DNA of 64,000 bases from Allolobophora icterica (GCA_963556255.1 OY744608.1:8431023-8495022); one strand, 5' to 3'; positions 1-10,254 are shown, numbered from the stretch's first letter. Translations and numbers: made by a program. Notes: generated by a model not told the origin, from the letters alone.

Positions 1-104
1 GTTTAAAGCAAACACTAAGCGAAGACAAACACTTTAACAACCCACACAACTCATTGTTTATCCAATATACAGTTACTTCACACAGGATGATGATGACCAC
101 ACAG

Positions 105-505
105 TCCATCAGTCAGTCAGTCAGTCAATCCGTGGGTCAATCAGGCAATCACTCAGCGAGTCAGTCAGTAAGTCAATCAGTCAGTCAGTCAGTCAGTCAT
201 CAAGTCAGTCAGCAACCCAACAACAAAGCAACAGACAGCAACAACAACAACCAAACACCAAAGCAACAGATAAAAACAACACAAAAGCAACAGACAACAA
301 CAACTCAAAAAGAAACCAACAGACAACAACAAGAACCAAACAACAAGGAACAGACAAAAACTCACCAACAAAGCAACATGCAACAAAAACACAACTACAA
401 AGCACCTGACAACAATCAAACAAACAATCAACACCCAAACAAACAATCAACAGACATCACGAACCCAACAACGAAGCAACAGAAAACAACAATGCAAAAC
501 AACCC
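105..505. repeat. CAGT-rich and CAA-rich low-complexity DNA
   Basis: About 105-212 is degenerate (CAGT)n. About 225-505 is A/C-rich with many CAACAA and AAGCAACAG runs. The open frames here are by-products of the composition (Q/N/S/T-rich or V/L/C-rich) and are not called as genes. Confidence 0.85.
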
Positions 506-647
506 ACACTGACAGGTTGCCGCAACTAATTCAAGCAACAAGCATTAAAATGATAGGAAAACTTCTTAAGCGCCATTTTAATAATGTCCCAGCTATCATC
601 ACGCCAAGAGTTACCGAATCAGCTACAGCAGCAAGCAGGCAAGCAAA

Positions 648-1046
648 GAAGCATACAAATACAAACATACATACATGCAAACATGTATGCATACGTACAT
701 ACATACTTACTACATGCGCTCCATCTTACCTTCGTGACCTTTGCTGCCCGGTGTCCGACGTCGTAGCGCGTCGGGCACTACGCTCCTCGGCCAGAGGGGA
801 GCTCTTGGTCCCGCGTGCTCGTTCTTCTATTGGGCAGCGCCGGGCTTTCTCAGTTGTGGGTCCCTCCACTTGGAATGGGCTCCCGCTGGAACTGCGATTA
901 CTACCTCTGAATAATTTGCCTGCATTTCATAAATCGCTCAAGTCTTTCTTTTTTAGCCGTGGCTGAGCTGGGAGCGCACCTGAGTAGGTATCTTGAAGGA
1001 GCGCTATATAAATTTTCAGAATGAATGAATGAATGAATGAATGCAT
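648..1046 (+). mobile_element. CR1/L2-like non-LTR retrotransposon 3' fragment
   Basis: After a short CATA tract, the plus strand encodes the extreme C-terminus of a non-LTR reverse transcriptase protein. It shows the family hallmarks APSYLRDL, RRALRSSARGELLVPRAR, QRRAFSVVGPSTWNGLP and a final FHKSLKSFFFSRG. A short 3' end with GCGCTATATAAATTTTCAG follows, then a (GAAT)n tail at 1019-1046. It is a 5'-truncated copy inserted into duplicated DNA; the corresponding place in the second flank copy holds only a CATA array. Calling the clade CR1/L2 is inference from the C-terminal motif. Confidence 0.8.
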
Positions 1047-1083
1047 ACATACATACACACATACATACATGCTTGCTTGAATA

Positions 1084-1172
1084 CATACATGTGCCTGTGA
1101 ATAAACTGGTTCCCGCGACTTCACTTTTTGGGCGCTGTAGAAATTTCGAGATTGCGATTACGATAACGATAC
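1084..1172 (+). repeat. Retroposon 3' end, family D
   Basis: It contains GTGAATAAACTGGTTCCCG, TTTTTGGGCGCTGTAGAAAT and a tail of ATTACGAT-like units. Related copies lie at about 12210, 22425 and 38840, all on the plus strand. No coding capacity is visible; it is probably the 3' end of a SINE or truncated LINE. Confidence 0.6.
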
Positions 1173-1330
1173 ATACATATATCATACATACATACATATC
1201 TACATTAAACATACGAATTAACATAATTTTATATACATGCATATATACATAGATGCACACACATACATACATACACACAAACAATACATACTTATATATA
1301 TACGCACGTACGCACGTACATACATAGGGA
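1172..1330. repeat. CATA-rich microsatellite
   Basis: Imperfect (CATA)n with interruptions such as ATATATACATAG. The frames through it read as repeats of YVCM or HTYI and are not coding. Confidence 0.85.
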
Positions 1331-1339
1331 GCCTCATTC

Positions 1340-1455
1340 AATCGCAGCTTAAACCTTACGGTACTTGTTTGCTAGGGCTTATCCCGCCTGCTAGGAGTTG
1401 TAAGGCGTCCTTGTAGCGGCATGGCCGCGTTACGGCGCCGTATAAATTGTCGTTG

Positions 1456-1548
<93 letters not shown>
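1340..1548 (+). repeat. Retroposon 3' end with (TTA)n tail
   Basis: A GC-richer block ends in GGCGCCGTATAAATTGTCG and runs directly into about 97 bases of (TTA)n (1451-1547). The GCGC..TATAA ending followed by a microsatellite is the arrangement seen at most retroposon 3' ends in this window. Confidence 0.55.
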
Positions 1549-1549
<1 letters not shown>

Positions 1550-1671
1550 ATGCCTACGTGCATGCAAACTACATCCAGCTAATGTATAAATGCTACTGTG
1601 TAAATAAGGGCCACAGGTGACCAGCTAAGGGCCCAATGTGAACCCTTATCTGGGCACCAGCGTTTCAGTGT

Positions 1672-1726
1672 CAAACAATGGTCCTCGATGGTCAAACAAT
1701 TCGTACGATTCGATTATATAGCCCTA
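1672..1726 (-). pseudogene. Truncated PGRP last exon
   Basis: On the minus strand, after a TTTTAG acceptor-like end, the sequence encodes [13 protein letters not shown]. That is nearly identical to the start of the last exon of PGRP gene A ([13 protein letters not shown]), with Gly changed to Asp beside the zinc-binding His. It then jumps to sequence that in gene A lies about 60 bases beyond the stop codon. The roughly 160-base deletion has a GTCC microhomology at its joint and removes the TxCPG motif, so this copy cannot supply a complete amidase domain. No matching upstream exons lie between it and gene B. Confidence 0.85.
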
Positions 1727-1735
1727 AAATAACGG

Positions 1736-2733
1736 CATGCATACAGGCCCTGGAGTTTAACAGTTTACACCACTACATTCTATTATGTTACACTTGTACA
1801 GTTACATTAAATTTCGCTGCACTGTATTACGGCTCTATTCAGTCTTAGCCTGAAGTAGCTCCACATGAAACTCTAATTACAGTTACATTTCATCATATAA
1901 AGTCACCTTGTCTTACGTTACATTATTATCGTATACAGTTTTCTGCCCCGCACGGGGTGCTTCGTTTTGTGTGTTGGACGCAATGGCAGAAAAAAGTTCC
2001 ATGGGCAGGGAGGTAGTGAAGGGGAAATGAAACACGGTAGTCGAACTCAAGAGTCTGAAGCAATTGTGTCTAATTTATTAACCAGTAATGATTAACTGAT
2101 TATTATTAACTTAACCAATTGCAACTATCCTCTTCCTCAAAACGTTTGCTCTGTTCTCCGCCATCAACGAACAATGGATCCGAAATGCATCCAAGCCAAA
2201 CAGACCTCTCTAATATGAACTTACCTGTATAACTGATGATTATGGCCAATCATTCCGCCATAATTATGTACACCTTAACTACGCCAATTACGACAGAAAC
2301 AGCAACCAAACGATAATAAAAATGACAAAAGAAAAAGACAGAGCATTACTTGTAGTCCACAGTAGATCAGTTCAATGTACACATGTCGTCAAGCTTACTA
2401 CTGTATGCAGTTGAGTAACGGCATCTTGTTCATTCATGAATAACAAAGCAGGGCAATTATCATTACTTATCTAATAAGTAAGGCCACAGCAGATTATGAA
2501 TAGCAACATCTACAGAAAAGTACGAATGGAAATACAATTTACAACGACGCACTTTCGCCAGAAAAGTAAAATTCTCTCTGCCCAGTCCAATTATAAAGCC
2601 TTTAACACTTTCCCATTTCTTAAATCCGAATATAAGACGACATACATAATTGAGCATACATTCAATTAATTCGATTGTCTTGCTGATAGGCATAAGCCAA
2701 GGCAGTGAAGTCATAGCGACCACGGAAACCATT
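1736..2733. other. Spacer downstream of PGRP gene B
   Basis: AT-rich, apparently low-copy DNA. I saw no gene, long repeat array or transposon terminus here. Confidence 0.5.
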
Positions 2734-2916
2734 TCAACGTAGGAAGATCGCTTGCCATTGCATCGGTTTCTGATTACTGTGAGGACAGTACTTTTTTATT
2801 TTACGAGTGCTGTATGAAGGCCAACTGCGTATCAGTTTGTACAGCACATTTCCAGGGCAATCGGTGCATCCGCCATCACGGTGGCCAAACAACTCGTATC
2901 TGGGAACGATGAAACC
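2734..2916 (-). CDS. PGRP gene B, last exon
   Basis: The acceptor TTTACGCAG precedes GGT. It encodes [16 protein letters not shown], then CTDCPGNVLYKL, and stops with TGA after IFLR (60 residues). The His of GHRD and the Thr and Cys of TDCPG are the last three zinc-site residues. The extra tail after SYSTRKIKKYC is absent from gene A. Confidence 0.88.
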   Translation of the reverse strand, partial: GFIVPRYELFGHRDGGCTDCPGNVLYKLIRSWPSYSTRKIKKYCPHSNQKPMQWQAIFLR

Positions 2917-5900
2917 CTGCGTAAAGTAAAACAGAAAGTAAACAACGAGGTCAGTGTAATATAATTGGCCTTTATTGAGTTAAGAAATGGCGCTACATAA
3001 ATAATCAATTTTATACAGAGAGACAAACAGACAGACAAAGTAGACAGAAAGACATACAGATAAACAGATGCTACGGATTAAATATGAGGGTCATTCTATG
3101 TAGGTTAAATTATGCAGACTACGAGATAGAGTGCTTCAATCTGTCGACTGAAGCACGCTAGATCCTATCCTACCCTAATCCACCCAATCCTGCACCTTCC
3201 AAACTTTCTCGCCTTTCGTTACACCCATCTCCTCTCTTTGGTCTTTGGCCTCTCTGGCGACGAGCTTTCATTTTCTTAGCCTCGGCATACGAGGACGGGT
3301 GACCAATCTTCTCCCTCACTGGCTGATTTTCCAACCCACAGTTTATGGTCTTTATAGCTGAGGTGGGTTGGAGGCGCAGATGGAGCAGAAATCTCTAAAC
3401 AAATTCCTGCCCTGGCGGGGATTTGAACTCCCGACCTCTCGGTTGACAGTCCAACACGCCAACCACTAGTGCTCAGTATATAGCTGCCTAGCAACCTCCA
3501 AAATGAAATTCTTGGTCTTTCTTTTTTTGCAAGCGTTTGAAAGCCATTCTATTCTATCGTCGTTTGGTGTGGTCAAGTCTGGATCGAGCGCCTCTGTGTC
3601 GTTTCTCTTGAAGTAGCGCTATACAAATTTACTATTACGATCACGATTACTAAACTATGCCACAATCAGATACTGTCAAAACACTTGGAGTAACCCTAGG
3701 CAGCAAGGTCACATTCCGACCGCACATTACCAACCTGTGTAAATCTTGTTTCTATCACATCACGGCAATAAGACACATCAGATCGGCTCTTACTAAGAAC
3801 ATGTCGCAAACCATAGCTTGTTCTCTTGTCTTCTCTCGCCTTGATTATGCTAATTCGGTTTTATGGGTCTCTCAGACCTTGAACTGAACAGGCTGCAACG
3901 CATCAAAAACTTCTTAACTCGCGTATAGCTGCGTGTTCCACTACGAACAAGCTCCTCAGTCCTACTCCATCAGCTGCATTGGCTTCCTGTTGAGTTCAGA
4001 ATTAAATCTAAATTGTCCTATTTGACCTACAAAGCTCTCAACACAGCACACCTCCCTACCTTCAATCACTACTAACTGATTACACTCCTCCTCGTTGCCT
4101 GCGATCTCCAAGCACGGGTCTTTTAGCTGAGGCAAAATGAAGAACAGTTATGGGCTCGCGTGCATTCCATGCCTCTGTCCCCAAGGAATGGAATCGACTG
4201 TCACTCTCTCTTCGTAGCTGAAATTCACTTCCTACCTTCAAAAATCGGCTCAAAACTCCCTATTTCTCCCTGGCTTTCAAGCACTTGGATATCTAACTGC
4301 ATCTTCTGGCGGCTGACTATCAGCGCCTCAGATTTACATTTCGGTGTGATCGTGCGCGCGTTACAAATTTAAGAAAAAATTAAATATATCGTGCAGCTTT
4401 ATTGAGATATTATATTCTTCCTCTCCTGCTTCTCCTTCCGAAATTCCGTGACATAACTTGTTTGGCTCTTCTGTATTTTTCGTATGGATAAAGACAGAAG
4501 AGCTAAGCAAGTGATGCCCTGGAATTCTGAAGGGAATGGAGGAGTGGAAGACCACGGAAGAACTGGCCGGAAACCATCCGAGACTACCTGAGATGCCGGG
4601 AGATGTCACGGGACGAGGCCAAAGAGCTGGCAATGAACAGAGAGGAGTGGAGATGTGTTGCCCGATGTGCAGACCTGCAGGGGAAGGACTAAGTACAAGT
4701 ACTAAGGTAAGTCTGAACCGATGGAAGGAAGTTCGCATTCTTGTCCAACTCATATATCCCACACCCTACCCATACCAAATCCTACCTTTGCCTGGCCGCA
4801 CCGGAGAACCTTCTGTGTTGCCGCGATGGCTGCCTGGGTTGGAGAAGTCTTCATGAAGCTGCCTATCAGGCTGAATCCAAGGGCGACAGAGTTGTAGCCG
4901 TACGTATGGGCGCCCACAATGTTCCATCCTCGTCCCGCGTACACTCGCCCGTCACCCCCGATCAGGAAGCTGTACCCGATGTCGCTCCAGCTTAAAAGAA
5001 TCAATTCAGCACAAACATTTATCAAATCAGACTACTCATACGTACGTTCAGGGTAACTTCCCTCTGAATTCTGCAAATTCTCTCTTCCTCCGACAATACT
5101 GCCACTGACCGACTTCAATCTATCTATCTATCTATCTAAAACATTTATATAGCGCCCTTCAAGGAATCTATTCAGAGGCACTCCTGACCCAGGCCCAGTC
5201 AAAAAGAAATGTCTTAAGGAGACTGTAAAAGGAACCAGAGAAATCCCTAGGAAGGGAGCGAATCTTAAGAGGTAGATTGTTCCAAACGGCAGGACCAACC
5301 ACCGAGAATGCCCTACGCTGTGCTATGGCGGTACGAGCGTAAGGAACAACGAAGTCTCCCCGGGATGCTGAGCGCAGGGATCTGCGCCCCGCACAAGAAG
5401 AAGTAAGAGTAAAGAACTCACAAAGGTAAGCCGGTGCCCGGCCTAAGACACATTGCCAGGCCATTGAGGAGACCCTGTAAAGGATGCGCTGCTGAACTGG
5501 GAGCCAGTGAAGGATATCTCTCATGTATTCGGAAATATGATCAAATCTGGAGATACCCCAAACCAAGCGTGCAGCCGTCCGCAAAACCCTCTCCAGATAA
5601 GAAAGACGGATCTGAGGGAGTCCAACAAAGAGAGAAGAGCAGTAATCCAAGCGATTTACAACAAATGCGTGAACCAAGGTGGAGGCTGCAGAAAAAGAAA
5701 GAGAACGGAAAACGACTCGAAGCTGACGCAGTTTGTAGTAGCAAGCACGCGTCAGCCCATGGATATGCTTAGTAAAAGAAAGTTCCTGATCCAAAATAAC
5801 ACCAAGGTCACGAACAGAAGAGGTAAAAGTGAAGGATGGGAATTCAGTGGCAAGGGAGACCAGGTCAATCTTGGCCAACTGTTGGGCTATTAAACAGTCA

Positions 5901-6317
5901 GTAATCAAATGGAGTGGCAGATGTTCAAACGTTGAAAAATGAGTAGTGTCGAGGCCATACTGTCGCTATATAAAAACGTTAAATTTACATGTAAAATAGA
6001 TTCTGGAAATCCCCGTGCTACATAAATATAATATTATTCAGATGCCAAATTACAAGAGAACATTCGTTTACTTTCAGATGCACATAGAAGTACAAGGAAC
6101 TACTCATCTCTCTTGTCCATGTGGTAGTTTTGAATCGCGCGCATCAGTTTAGCGCATTCAGTGAGACTTCCACACCCCGGTGTTTCAGTGTGATGAATGA
6201 AGGCCATGGCCACTGGTTTGGCCAATTTGACGGTAGGGCCTTTTGGCTGACGACCTCCCCACTCCTGCTTCGAGACAAACGTCAGGCCCTCACACTCAGA
6301 ACCATCCTCGGTCACGA
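2734..6317 (-). CDS. PGRP gene B, short peptidoglycan recognition protein (5' exon missing)
   Basis: Spliced gene on the minus strand with three visible coding exons (6317-6104, 4990-4786, 2916-2734). Together they encode about 200 residues, a complete PGRP/amidase_2 domain. Such proteins bind bacterial peptidoglycan, and members with a zinc site cleave the MurNAc-L-alanine bond; they are usually secreted. The five zinc-site residues seen in amidase-type members are present: first His of FIHH, Tyr of DIGY, His of GHRD, and Thr and Cys of TDCPG. The exon phases equal those of gene A and no exon has an internal stop. The last exon ends 15 residues later than in gene A, giving a Lys/Gln-rich tail. 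The first domain exon needs one upstream base, so a signal-peptide exon should exist upstream, but I could not find it between 6318 and 15200. A LINE fragment and a SINE lie in its introns. It may be functional or a recent pseudogene lacking its first exon. Confidence 0.88.
3255..3480 (-). mobile_element. SINE-A copy in PGRP-B intron
   Basis: Minus-strand copy of a tRNA-derived SINE. The B-box-like GGGAGTTCAAATCCCCGCC is readable at about 3410-3432, and the body ends in GCTAAGAAAATGAAAG. It lies in the last intron of PGRP gene B, in sense with the gene. Confidence 0.75.
3565..3655 (+). repeat. Retroposon 3' end with ATTACG tail
   Basis: The block ends GTAGCGCTATACAAATTTA and is followed by ACTATTACGATCACGATTAC. 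It resembles the truncated LINE 3' ends seen elsewhere in the window. No coding is kept. Confidence 0.5.
3657..4375 (+). mobile_element. CR1/L2-like reverse transcriptase fragment, frameshifted
   Basis: The plus strand reads VKTLGVTLGSKVTF, PHITNLCKSCFYH, IRHIRSALTKNMSQTIACSL and SRLDYANSVL, the thumb-side part of a non-LTR reverse transcriptase. The frame breaks near 3885 and continues with LHWLPVEFRIKSK, LTYKALNTAHLP and SRAFHASVPKEWNRL in other frames. The 3' end contains CGCGCGTTACAAATTTAAG. It is an inactive remnant in the last intron of PGRP gene B and belongs to a different subfamily from the fragment at 5117-5908. Confidence 0.85.
4376..4785. other. PGRP-B intron sequence, no feature seen
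   Basis: Mixed low-copy DNA between the LINE fragment and the donor of exon 4990-4786. The overlapping frames of 100-133 codons are not similar to anything I recognise. Confidence 0.4.
4786..4990 (-). CDS. PGRP gene B, central exon
   Basis: Acceptor TTTTAAG, 205 bases, donor AAG|GTAGGA. It encodes [20 protein letters not shown], then [19 protein letters not shown] and ends CGQAK. The Tyr of DIGY is a zinc-site residue; GRGWNxxGAH is the peptidoglycan-groove signature. Length and phase are identical to the exon in gene A. Its donor is canonical GT, whereas gene A has GC at the same place. Confidence 0.92.
5107..5908 (-). mobile_element. CR1/L2-like non-LTR retrotransposon 3' fragment (246 codons open)
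   Basis: Minus-strand open frame 5908-5168 covers the end of a reverse transcriptase protein: VRDLGVILDQELSF, HIHGLTRACYYKLRQLR, NRLDYCSSLFVGLP, LHWLPVQQRILYRVSSMAWQ, RRSLRSASRGDFVVPYAR, QRRAFSVVGPAVWNNLP and a final LKTFLFDWAWVRSASE. The short 3' end with GCGCTATATAAATG lies at 5167-5135 and the tail is (GATA)n at 5134-5117. It is 5'-truncated with the frame still intact, so it is a fairly young insertion, in the intron of PGRP gene B in sense with that gene. Confidence 0.9.
6104..6317 (-). CDS. PGRP gene B, first domain exon
   Basis: Acceptor CGGAGTCAG, 214 bases, donor read as GATGA|GTAGTT. It encodes GLTFVSKQEWGGRQPKGP, AMAFIHHTETPGCGS and IQNYHMDKRD. The first His of FIHH is a zinc ligand; the two Cys after it fit the conserved PGRP disulphide. 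With this GT donor the joint reads RDDWSDIGY, one residue longer than the usual RGWxDIGY spacing; gene A has the same extra residue. Confidence 0.88.
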
Positions 6318-6379
6318 CTGACTCCGAAAACATTAAAAATTGGTACACACGTATGAGACGAAGATTATGTTTGATGAGA

Positions 6380-6438
6380 TGATGATTTAAATTAATAAGA
6401 ATAATAATAATAACAGACAAAAAAATAAATAAAAATAA

Positions 6439-6492
<54 letters not shown>

Positions 6493-6586
6493 CACTCCAG
6501 AGTCAACATAATTAATTAGTATCTTGCACCTGAGGGATCATATATACCTCGGGTAAAAAAAAAAAATAATAATAATAATAATATAA

Positions 6587-6619
<33 letters not shown>

Positions 6620-6810
6620 CATCATCATCATCATCATAATAATAATCATAATAATAACCATAATATAAAAAAATTACTATAATAATAATAATAATAATAA
6701 TAATTATCATCATCATCATAATAATCATAATAATAACCATGATATAAAAATTACTATAATAATAATAATAATAATAATAATAATTATTATTATTATTATT
6801 ATTATTCCTG
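6380..6810 (-). repeat. (AAT)n arrays with a shared flanking motif
   Basis: Tracts of AAT and related triplets (ATC, ATA) lie at about 6437-6492 and 6566-6806. At 6526-6555 they border GCACCTGAGGGATCATATAT and ACCTCGGGTAAAA. That motif recurs next to triplet arrays at 6918-6950 and 11405-11440 in the same orientation, so these are copies of one mobile element end rather than independent microsatellites. Confidence 0.75.
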
Positions 6811-6819
6811 AATAATTTA

Positions 6820-6860
6820 AGTCCCTGAATGTGCCGCATTCCGTGGCACATTCAGGGACT
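6820..6860. repeat. Perfect 16-bp hairpin
   Basis: AGTCCCTGAATGTGCC at 6820-6835 is exactly complementary to GGCACATTCAGGGACT at 6845-6860, with a 9-base loop. It sits between two copies of the (AAT)n-associated element. Confidence 0.9.
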
Positions 6861-6906
6861 CAACGGAGGACGAGGCCTGATCTCCTGGAAATAACATGAC
6901 AACAAA

Positions 6907-7550
<644 letters not shown>

Positions 7551-7787
7551 AGTAACAGCCACTAATTGGAACTGGTTTGCATCAGCTGCTCTTTGCATGG
7601 CATATACGGTACCATCCGAATTAGAGCAATTATTGTTCTCACTTGTCAAAATAAAACGACCCCTAGGCAGGTTTAGGTAACAGGAACTGGTTTGCATCAG
7701 CTGCCCATTGTATGACATAATTATCCGGAACCATTTCAATTAGAGCAATTGTTCTAACTTGTCAAAATATAACCACCCCTTAGGTCT
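7551..7787. repeat. Tandem duplication of about 115 bp
   Basis: Two adjacent diverged units share GGAACTGGTTTGCATCAGCT, AATTAGAGCAATT and ACTTGTCAAAATA (first unit about 7551-7672, second about 7676-7787). Function unknown. Confidence 0.75.
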
Positions 7788-8456
7788 GCCTATAGTATGC
7801 AGTCTTGCAACAGAATCCTACAGGATCTCTTGGAAATGTGTGAGTTGAGCTTAAACAGCTCACACTCTGAATACAAGTTAGCAGCTCTAATTGGGTTATA
7901 TGATCGTTAATAATGGTTTTTCATAGGTTCTTTGTAGTCAACACCTGTTTCCACATAAATAATGTTACACTATAGGCCTAACCGCCAATGTCCACTAATA
8001 TTAGGGTTTTCGTATATTGCAACCTAAATAGAAATAAAATCAACACAGAACTGGAATTTGTACTTCTTACTTTAACTTCCTGACTTTTGCTACCGATTCT
8101 GTTTTTTGTGACTATAGTTCCCCCTCCATGAAAATGAGAGACTGATTTTTAACATTGATTTGGCTAAATTTGCTATGCATGGTCAGAGCTACAAGGCACT
8201 GTCTGTGTCCAAAACATCAAACCCTTCCTCCTCACCCCCCCCCTCCAGTTACAAAGCAATCTGCGCAGTTTGATGTTTGTTGATCATAGGATAGAAAGTA
8301 CATAGATTATTATGTCTTTTAATCTGTTTTCTGTTGTTGTTTGTAACTCCAATCGTCCTTATTTCTCGTTTCACGAGTTGTCTACTTCAACAAACATCAA
8401 CAGTATTATAAAGATACGAGTCCAAGACACGTATTCAGAAACGCTTTCTGGCAATG
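7788..8456. other. Spacer, no feature seen
   Basis: AT-rich low-copy DNA without a visible gene or repeat array. Confidence 0.4.
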
Positions 8457-9173
8457 GTAATGGACGAGTGTAGGACATTAACCCCCCCGGACAAAAGCCC
8501 CCCCGGACAAAAGCCCCCCCGGACAAAAGCCCCCCCGGACAGAAACCCCCCCGGGGTAGGACAGAAACCCCCCCGGCTAGGAAATAATAACCTATATTTC
8601 ACACATATATATCAAACATACATATATACATACACGCATAAAATACATATATACATACAAACATATATACATACATGCATAATATACATATATACATATA
8701 TACCTACATATATACATGCATATATACATACATAAATACATACATACATCAGTTAAGTTCCTTTCATTCGTTAACATGACGCTAACAAGGGTGCGGGAGA
8801 CGGCTTGTAACTGCTTGGCGCTGTGCCTGACCCGCTTTTTGGGGAGCGGACCTCGCGAATCCTGACATTAACAAGCCTTAAGTTAAGAACTAGGCGGCTA
8901 ACAAGTCTTATTTTACACCTGAATGACACTAACAAGTCTTTAGTCTATACGTTTACATCATTAACAAGCTGACACGAGGGCAACAGGGCTATTAAAGTTT
9001 CTCAATTAAATGTAGATATAGGCTTATAACACAGAGGGGGGGTTTCTGTCCGGGGGGGCTTTTGTCCTAGCTAAAATCGGGGGGTTTCTGTCCGGGGGGG
9101 CTTTTGTCCGGGGGGGTTTTTGTCCGGGGGGGCTTTTGTCCGGGGGGGTTAATGTCCGTTCCCCGTAATGGAC
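8457..9173. mobile_element. Mutator-like fold-back element with 9-bp target duplication
   Basis: GTAATGGAC occurs directly on both sides (8457-8465 and 9165-9173). The 699-bp element between them has inverted ends whose conserved part is GGACATTAACC. Each arm is a tandem run of 16- to 18-base modules, GGACAAAAGCCCCCCC or GGACAGAAACCCCCC on the left and their complements on the right. The core at about 8582-9030 includes a CATA-type tract and no transposase. A 9-bp target duplication with long, tandemly built arms fits non-autonomous Mutator-like/fold-back elements; the superfamily is inference. Confidence 0.85.
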
Positions 9174-9283
9174 ATAGCGCCGTATAATCTACGCAGACAT
9201 CGTTAAGTCGTGAGGGGCGTATTGTCTGCACGAGACCCAAAGTTACGAATACTATTGCAGTGCCGGTGTCACGAAATAGAGTA

Positions 9284-9425
9284 TCCCCCATACAAGTATA
9301 TCCCCTTAGCAGAATGGAGTATCCGGCCGGATGAATGTGAACGGGAGGGACTATCCCCCCTCGTGCAAAAGTATCCCCCATGGGTCCTACAAAAGTATCC
9401 CCCTTCAAAAAGTATCCCCCTGCAA
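9284..9425. repeat. Tandem GTATCCCCC modules
   Basis: Six or seven copies of an AAAAGTATCCCCC-like module with spacers. The build, a short A-rich stretch then a C run, resembles the arms of the element just upstream, suggesting another fold-back arm. Confidence 0.7.
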
Positions 9426-9591
9426 CAGAATTACAAATTGTGCGATTTAAGTCAGTTTAAAACTCATCAGTCAAAGCCATATGCTATACTTATTGTTGGT
9501 ATGCGTGGGAAAAGAATCCAGTGAAGTCAATGAGCCTCGCATTACTCTCTTTCTCTGCTCTGTACTCTATTTACTCTTAGGCAAGTTGTGA

Positions 9592-10020
9592 CATTGATAT
9601 CGGTCAATTCGTATCAATCGGTACACCAGCAAAAGGAGGAAGACAAAATATCAGCAGTCACGAACGATATTGTCATGAAAAGGGACTAAGGCGCTAATTA
9701 GGTGAATTGGTATCTCGCGCTTGATGTCGCTCGATTGGTATCAATAAGGACAATAAGGACAATAAGCCATTTGAGACACTGAACCAACTTCAATGACTTT
9801 TGTGTTCTTTGTGGTGTTGTATTCTCACGCAAAGTAAACATTGTCTTTTCGCATTATTAGTTGCGTGAAGGGCTTGTTGCGAACTTGCGATGGATGTGTC
9901 TAAAACAAGGATGACACATATCAGCAATCACAAACGACGGTGTCATGAAAAGGGATTAAGGTGCTAATTAGGTGAATTAATAGCTCGTGCTTGATATCGG
10001 TCGATTCATATAGAAGATCT
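9592..10020. repeat. Direct repeat pair of about 110 bp
   Basis: Blocks at about 9640-9745 and 9915-10015 share ATATCAGCA, TGTCATGAAAAGGGA and GCTAATTAGGTGAATT. They are separated by about 170 bases. They could be sub-repeats of one transposon; no coding is seen inside. Confidence 0.75.
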
Positions 10021-10105
10021 CGGCAAATCTCAGCCGACAATTGCGTCAGCCCACACAATACATCTAACCACATCGGTAAACCTACGTGTTAAAGTCCTTC
10101 CCTGA

Positions 10106-10254
10106 TAGCAGCAAATGGACTTCTCTTCGTGTGGACTGTACGCAGCTGCCTATCCCTTTGAGATTGCTTCTGGTTCTGCCACGCTGGATGTTGACTTCGA
10201 CGAGCCTTCAAAAATGCGAAAATACCTTGAGAAATGTTTCAACGACAAGGTAAT
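10106..10254 (+). pseudogene. Ulp1/C48-like cysteine protease fragment, probably transposon-derived
   Basis: The frame reads QQMDFSSCGLYAAAYPFEIA, then a stretch ending DEPSKMRKYLEKCFNDK. This matches the C-terminal catalytic region of the Ulp1-like protease domains common in animal transposons, where Gln (oxyanion), then a (D/S)CGL(F/Y)AxAxA block with the catalytic Cys, then SKMRxxLxxCL follow each other. Here QQ, SCGLYA and SKMRKYLEKC are all kept. A TAG lies directly before QQ, and after NDK comes GTAATG, which could be a splice donor by chance. No His/Asp part of the triad is seen upstream, so this is a fragment. The family call rests on motif recall. Confidence 0.6.

Larger units (their letters stand above)
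1..1735 (-). repeat. Duplicated PGRP 3' flank, copy 1
   Basis: This stretch is a diverged copy of about 15240-16530, in the same orientation. Matching blocks are around 50-95 with 15340-15380 (CCAATATACAGT then ACTTCACACA), 515-660 with 15650-15925 (ATTAAAATGAT, then ACCGAATCAGCTACAGCA) and 1575-1726 with 16215-16517 (GACCAGCTAA, TTATCTGGGCACCAGCG, then the end of a PGRP exon). In copy 2 this is the DNA just downstream of PGRP gene A, so here it is the downstream flank of a third, broken PGRP copy. Copy 1 also carries a non-LTR insertion absent from copy 2. Confidence 0.8.

Noticed and set aside
4361..4856. 133- and 106-codon overlapping frames in the PGRP-B intron
   Set aside because: No recognisable motif; partly antisense to each other; not bounded by good splice sites.
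9592..10020. Possible LTR pair of a retrotransposon
   Set aside because: The copies lack TG..CA ends and flanking duplications, and the interval between them is too short for an element.
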